In this document: one piece after another, positions 61,403 to 64,000 of the stretch
Position numbering within the stretch: the stretch's first letter is position 1
Layout of the letters: every line of letters begins with the position of its first letter
Assembly (NCBI GenBank): GCA_963976795.1
Contig: CAXBLT010000003.1
Coordinates: 62,001-126,000, forward strand
Reading direction: 5' to 3'
DNA length: 64,000 nt
DNA from: UBA7359 sp963976795
Lineage (GTDB): Bacteria > Pseudomonadota > Gammaproteobacteria > Eutrophobiales > Eutrophobiaceae
Program-made: the position numbers and the translations under genes
Notes under the pieces: model-generated
The model's input: the letters and a program-made list of their open reading frames with translations, nothing else
What the model was told of the DNA's origin: nothing
Database searches by the model: none

Positions 61403-62746
61403 ATGCCAAAAAGCAATGACACGATAACGGCGATAGCAACACCTTCAGGGCGCGGTGGTTTGGGTATAGTTCGTGTCTCAGGCAATAAAACCAAAGATAT
61501 TTTTAAAACCTTGACAGGTTTATCTCCAATAGCGCGTTTGGCACAGTTTGTTTCTTTTAAGTCTTCCGATCAAAAAACAATCGACAAAGGTATTGCCCTC
61601 TATTTTAAAGCCCCCGCTTCATATACAGGTGAAGATGTTATGGAGTGCCATGTACATGGTAGCCGTTTCGTACTAGGAATGTTGCTGGATGAAATTGTTT
61701 CTATAGGAGCGAGACTTGCTCAGCCTGGAGAATTCACAGAAAGGGCTTTTATAAACAATAAAATTGATCTGCTTCAAGCAGAAGCAGTTGCAGATTTAAT
61801 AGACAGCAACTCTAAAAAAGCGGCTCGTAGTGCAATTCTGTCCTTAAGCGGTGTTTTTTCTGACAGTATAAAAGAATTGAGAGAGCGTGTTTTTAATGCC
61901 AAGGCTTTAATCGAAGCAGCATTAGATTTTCCGGAAGAAGAAGACGTTGTTATTGATACGCTGCCAGCATCAAGAGAGGTTCAAGAGTGCCTGGATCTGC
62001 TGAATGAATTAATTTCAAAAGCAGAAGCTGGCCGAGTTCTGGATCAAAATCCCTCCATAGTAATCGCTGGCCGTCCTAACGCAGGAAAATCTAGTGTTTT
62101 AAACTATCTGTCTGGTTTTGATTCAGCAATAGTTTCAAGCGCCCCCGGCACAACAAGAGATGTGATAAAAGAAAAGGTGTTGCTCGGCGATTATGCAGTA
62201 ACGTTATTTGATACGGCAGGAATTCGCGATACAGAGGACAAGGTTGAACAGGCAGGAGTAGACAGGGCGCAGAAAACATTAGCTATGGCAGATATTGTTT
62301 TGTGTGTGCATGATAATACGCTCGATGATGCAAGCTTGAATATAGAGCTATTTGATTATGTAAGCGCAGGCACAAAAATCATTGATGTAAGAAACAAAAT
62401 TGATCTTTGTGATGAAGGCGATTTTATAAACTCAGAAAATGAAGTTTATGTCTCTGTCAAAACAGGTGTTGGCATGGACAAATTAGTCGAAGCGATATGC
62501 CAACATTTCGCTACAGTTGAAAATGAAGAAGATCTGGTTTTCACGCGTCAGCGCCACCTTGATGATCTTCATAAAATAAGCAAAAACTTAAAACGTGTAT
62601 TATCAGACATAACAAATAGTGCAGGACTTGAGGTCCAGGCTGAGTCTTTACGACAATGTTTGTCAGGCTTTGACGATTTAACCGGGAAGACCACCAGCGA
62701 TGATGTTTTAGGAGCCGTGTTTTCACAGTTTTGTATTGGCAAGTAA
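61403..62746 (+). CDS. mnmE: tRNA uridine-5-carboxymethylaminomethyl modification GTPase MnmE
   Basis: 447 residues. N-terminal folate-binding domain (TITAIATPSGRGGLGIVRVSG), helical domain, inserted G domain with GRPNAGKSS at 223-231 and DTAGIRDTED, and the C-terminal FCIGK with the catalytic Cys444. With MnmG modifies wobble uridines of tRNAs. Last of the rpmH-rnpA-yidD-yidC-mnmE set; mnmG is not in view. Confidence 0.96.
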   Translation: MPKSNDTITAIATPSGRGGLGIVRVSGNKTKDIFKTLTGLSPIARLAQFVSFKSSDQKTIDKGIALYFKAPASYTGEDVMECHVHGSRFVLGMLLDEIVSIGARLAQPGEFTERAFINNKIDLLQAEAVADLIDSNSKKAARSAILSLSGVFSDSIKELRERVFNAKALIEAALDFPEEEDVVIDTLPASREVQECLDLLNELISKAEAGRVLDQNPSIVIAGRPNAGKSSVLNYLSGFDSAIVSSAPGTTRDVIKEKVLLGDYAVTLFDTAGIRDTEDKVEQAGVDRAQKTLAMADIVLCVHDNTLDDASLNIELFDYVSAGTKIIDVRNKIDLCDEGDFINSENEVYVSVKTGVGMDKLVEAICQHFATVENEEDLVFTRQRHLDDLHKISKNLKRVLSDITNSAGLEVQAESLRQCLSGFDDLTGKTTSDDVLGAVFSQFCIGK

Positions 62747-62763
62747 TAGAAGAGGAATAATGT

Positions 62764-63153
62764 GTGAGTATACAAATTGATATTTCTGTAGGTGAATTGA
62801 TCGATAAAATAACAATACTTCAGATTAAAGAGGAGAAAATATCCGATACTAATAAATTAACAAATATAAAAAAAGAACTGAATGTATTACAAGAACAGTG
62901 GAGCAAATCTCATTATGTTGCTGTCGATCTTGAGGGAGAAACAGATTCTTTAAAAAAAGTTAATGAAAAGCTGTGGGATATAGAAGATCAAATTAGAATC
63001 AAAGAAAGTAAAAATCAATTTGATGAAGAGTTCATATCATTAGCCAGATCTGTTTATATTATTAATGATGAGCGTGCAGCGGTAAAGCGCAAAATAAACA
63101 ATAAGACTGACTCTAATCTCGTCGAAGAAAAATCATATAGCGATTACTCTTAA
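62764..63153 (+). CDS. DUF6165-type coiled-coil protein
   Basis: 129 residues from a GTG at 62764 with AAGAGGAAT just upstream. N-terminal ISVGELIDKITILQIKEEKI followed by long charged helices (LTNIKKELNVLQEQW, EDQIRIKESKNQF). The opening motif is typical of the small DUF6165 family, often found among LPS and glycan genes. Placed directly before a family-9 glycosyltransferase, in keeping with that. Biochemical role unknown. Confidence 0.75.
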   Translation: MSIQIDISVGELIDKITILQIKEEKISDTNKLTNIKKELNVLQEQWSKSHYVAVDLEGETDSLKKVNEKLWDIEDQIRIKESKNQFDEEFISLARSVYIINDERAAVKRKINNKTDSNLVEEKSYSDYS

Positions 63154-63184
63154 AGTTCATTTTGATGGTTTAATATTAAACTTT

Positions 63185-64000
63185 ATGAAAGTAAAAAAAA
63201 TACTTTTTATCGGCCTAAGTAATGTTGGAGATGTGGTGATGACCACGCCCGTATTAAAAGCATTGCATAACAAATATCCGGACGCCTTGTTTGATATAGT
63301 TACCGATAAACGTGCAATGCAACTATATAAAAATTGCCCGTTTTTAAACAAGCTTTATTTGAAAGACAAGGATAAATTGTTGCGAGGTGTTCCGCTATTG
63401 TTGATGCAGTTGTGGAAAAATCGATATGATATTATCGTTGATGTCAGAACAGATGGTCTTGCATACCTGTTGCGGAGTAAAAAAAGATACACTAAATGGA
63501 CGAGTAGCAGCTATGGGCCTCATGCTGTCGAAGAGATCATGGGCGTGGTTAAGCCCATGCATGGTGGTGCGCCAATTCCCGATACAGAAGTCTGGCTTGC
63601 CGATGCCAATCGAAATTATGCAGATAAAGAAATTTCTGCATTTAGTAATAAAGACAAATTACTATCGATATCTGTTGGGGATTGCCGAAAGCCAGAAAAG
63701 TCTTTAATTACCAAGGCCTTTATAGACTTATTGAATGAACAGAAAAATAATTTTACTGGTGTCATCTTTTTGGGAAATCAGTTCGAAAAAGAAATCACCG
63801 CAGAAGTCAGTCGTAATATTGACATTGCGCAAATTAATACCGTGGGCAATAGTTTATTAGATGCCGCTGCCTTGATAGAGCAGTCGTGTCTTTATATTGG
63901 ACCGGACTCTGGCCTTGGGCATATCGCTAGTGCGGTTAAGACGCCCACAATCAGCTTTTTTAGTCTTATGGATCCTATTAGGTTTCGTCCGTGGGGAAAT
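63185..64000 (+). CDS. family 9 glycosyltransferase (heptosyltransferase-like), cut by the window end
   Basis: Open from the ATG at 63185 to the last base: 272 residues without a stop. N-terminal KKILFIGLSNVGDVVMTTPVLKAL and the late GPDSGLGHIASAVKTPTISFFS-LMDPIRFRPWGN are the ADP-heptose/GT9 donor-site motifs. Adds heptose or another sugar to LPS core or a surface glycan; the donor cannot be told from sequence. Its C-terminus lies beyond the window. Confidence 0.88.
   Translation, partial: MKVKKILFIGLSNVGDVVMTTPVLKALHNKYPDALFDIVTDKRAMQLYKNCPFLNKLYLKDKDKLLRGVPLLLMQLWKNRYDIIVDVRTDGLAYLLRSKKRYTKWTSSSYGPHAVEEIMGVVKPMHGGAPIPDTEVWLADANRNYADKEISAFSNKDKLLSISVGDCRKPEKSLITKAFIDLLNEQKNNFTGVIFLGNQFEKEITAEVSRNIDIAQINTVGNSLLDAAALIEQSCLYIGPDSGLGHIASAVKTPTISFFSLMDPIRFRPWGN

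Noticed and set aside
1..64000. CRISPR arrays, tRNA or rRNA genes, prophage or insertion sequences with a transposase
   Set aside because: I looked through the gaps and saw no regularly spaced repeats, cloverleaf with a CCA end, rRNA text or transposase-like protein.

Overview
The window looks like chromosomal DNA of an aerobic gammaproteobacterium of fairly low GC content. Reasons: the gene order ubiI-ubiH-pepP-ygfB next to zapB-like/zapA/6S RNA; the Pseudomonas-type run exoIII(crc locus)-pyrE-slmA-argB-algC-dut-coaBC-radC-rpmB-rpmG; ftsYEX-rpoH; an aa3-type cytochrome oxidase locus with its heme A and copper assembly genes; a bioBFHCD operon; and the replication-origin block gyrB-recF-dnaN-dnaA / rpmH-rnpA-yidD-yidC-mnmE. 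I cannot name the genus from sequence reading alone.

Layout. 1-4.5 kb: ubiquinone hydroxylases, PepP, YgfB, then divergent ZapB-like and ZapA genes followed by 6S RNA. 4.7-6.1 kb: a lone lipoprotein gene flanked by two diverged, inverted copies of a multi-hairpin repeat element. 6.1-15.5 kb: DNA repair, pyrimidine, arginine, dUTP, CoA and hexose-phosphate genes and two ribosomal proteins. 15.5-23.6 kb: a desaturase, a GldA/F/G-like ABC cluster ending in mutM, a secreted HExxH protein and a sulfatase-modifying-factor-fold protein. 23.6-29.2 kb, minus strand: ggt, coaD, rsmD and a pair of M16 proteases, the second carrying a MITE-like insertion in its 5' coding end. 29.3-33.2 kb: ftsY, ftsE, ftsX and rpoH, the last preceded by a perfect CIRCE operator. 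33.4-37.7 kb: an accessory run of small or poorly characterised genes (lipase, YHCH-type peptide, cupin, a broken SRPBCC gene, small membrane proteins, MEKHLA, HXXEE, methyltransferase). 37.7-47.0 kb: exported MsrA/MsrB and the cytochrome oxidase locus. 47.4-51.8 kb: biotin operon with a BirA-type operator. 52-62.7 kb: the origin region. 62.8 kb to the end: the start of what may be a glycan/LPS locus.

Genes read mostly on the minus strand to the left of dnaA and on the plus strand to the right of it, with the switch in the short dnaA-rpmH gap. That fits divergent replication from near this point; perfect DnaA boxes lie on both sides of dnaA.

Points most worth following: (i) the inverted pair of elements around the lipoprotein, whose hairpin stems differ between copies but remain paired while the loops stay the same, with a third core copy upstream of pyrE; (ii) the CIRCE site on rpoH, which would put the heat-shock sigma factor under HrcA; (iii) the in-frame MITE-like insertion that adds about 45 residues before the signal peptide of an M16 protein; (iv) the BirA operator that ends six bases from comF.
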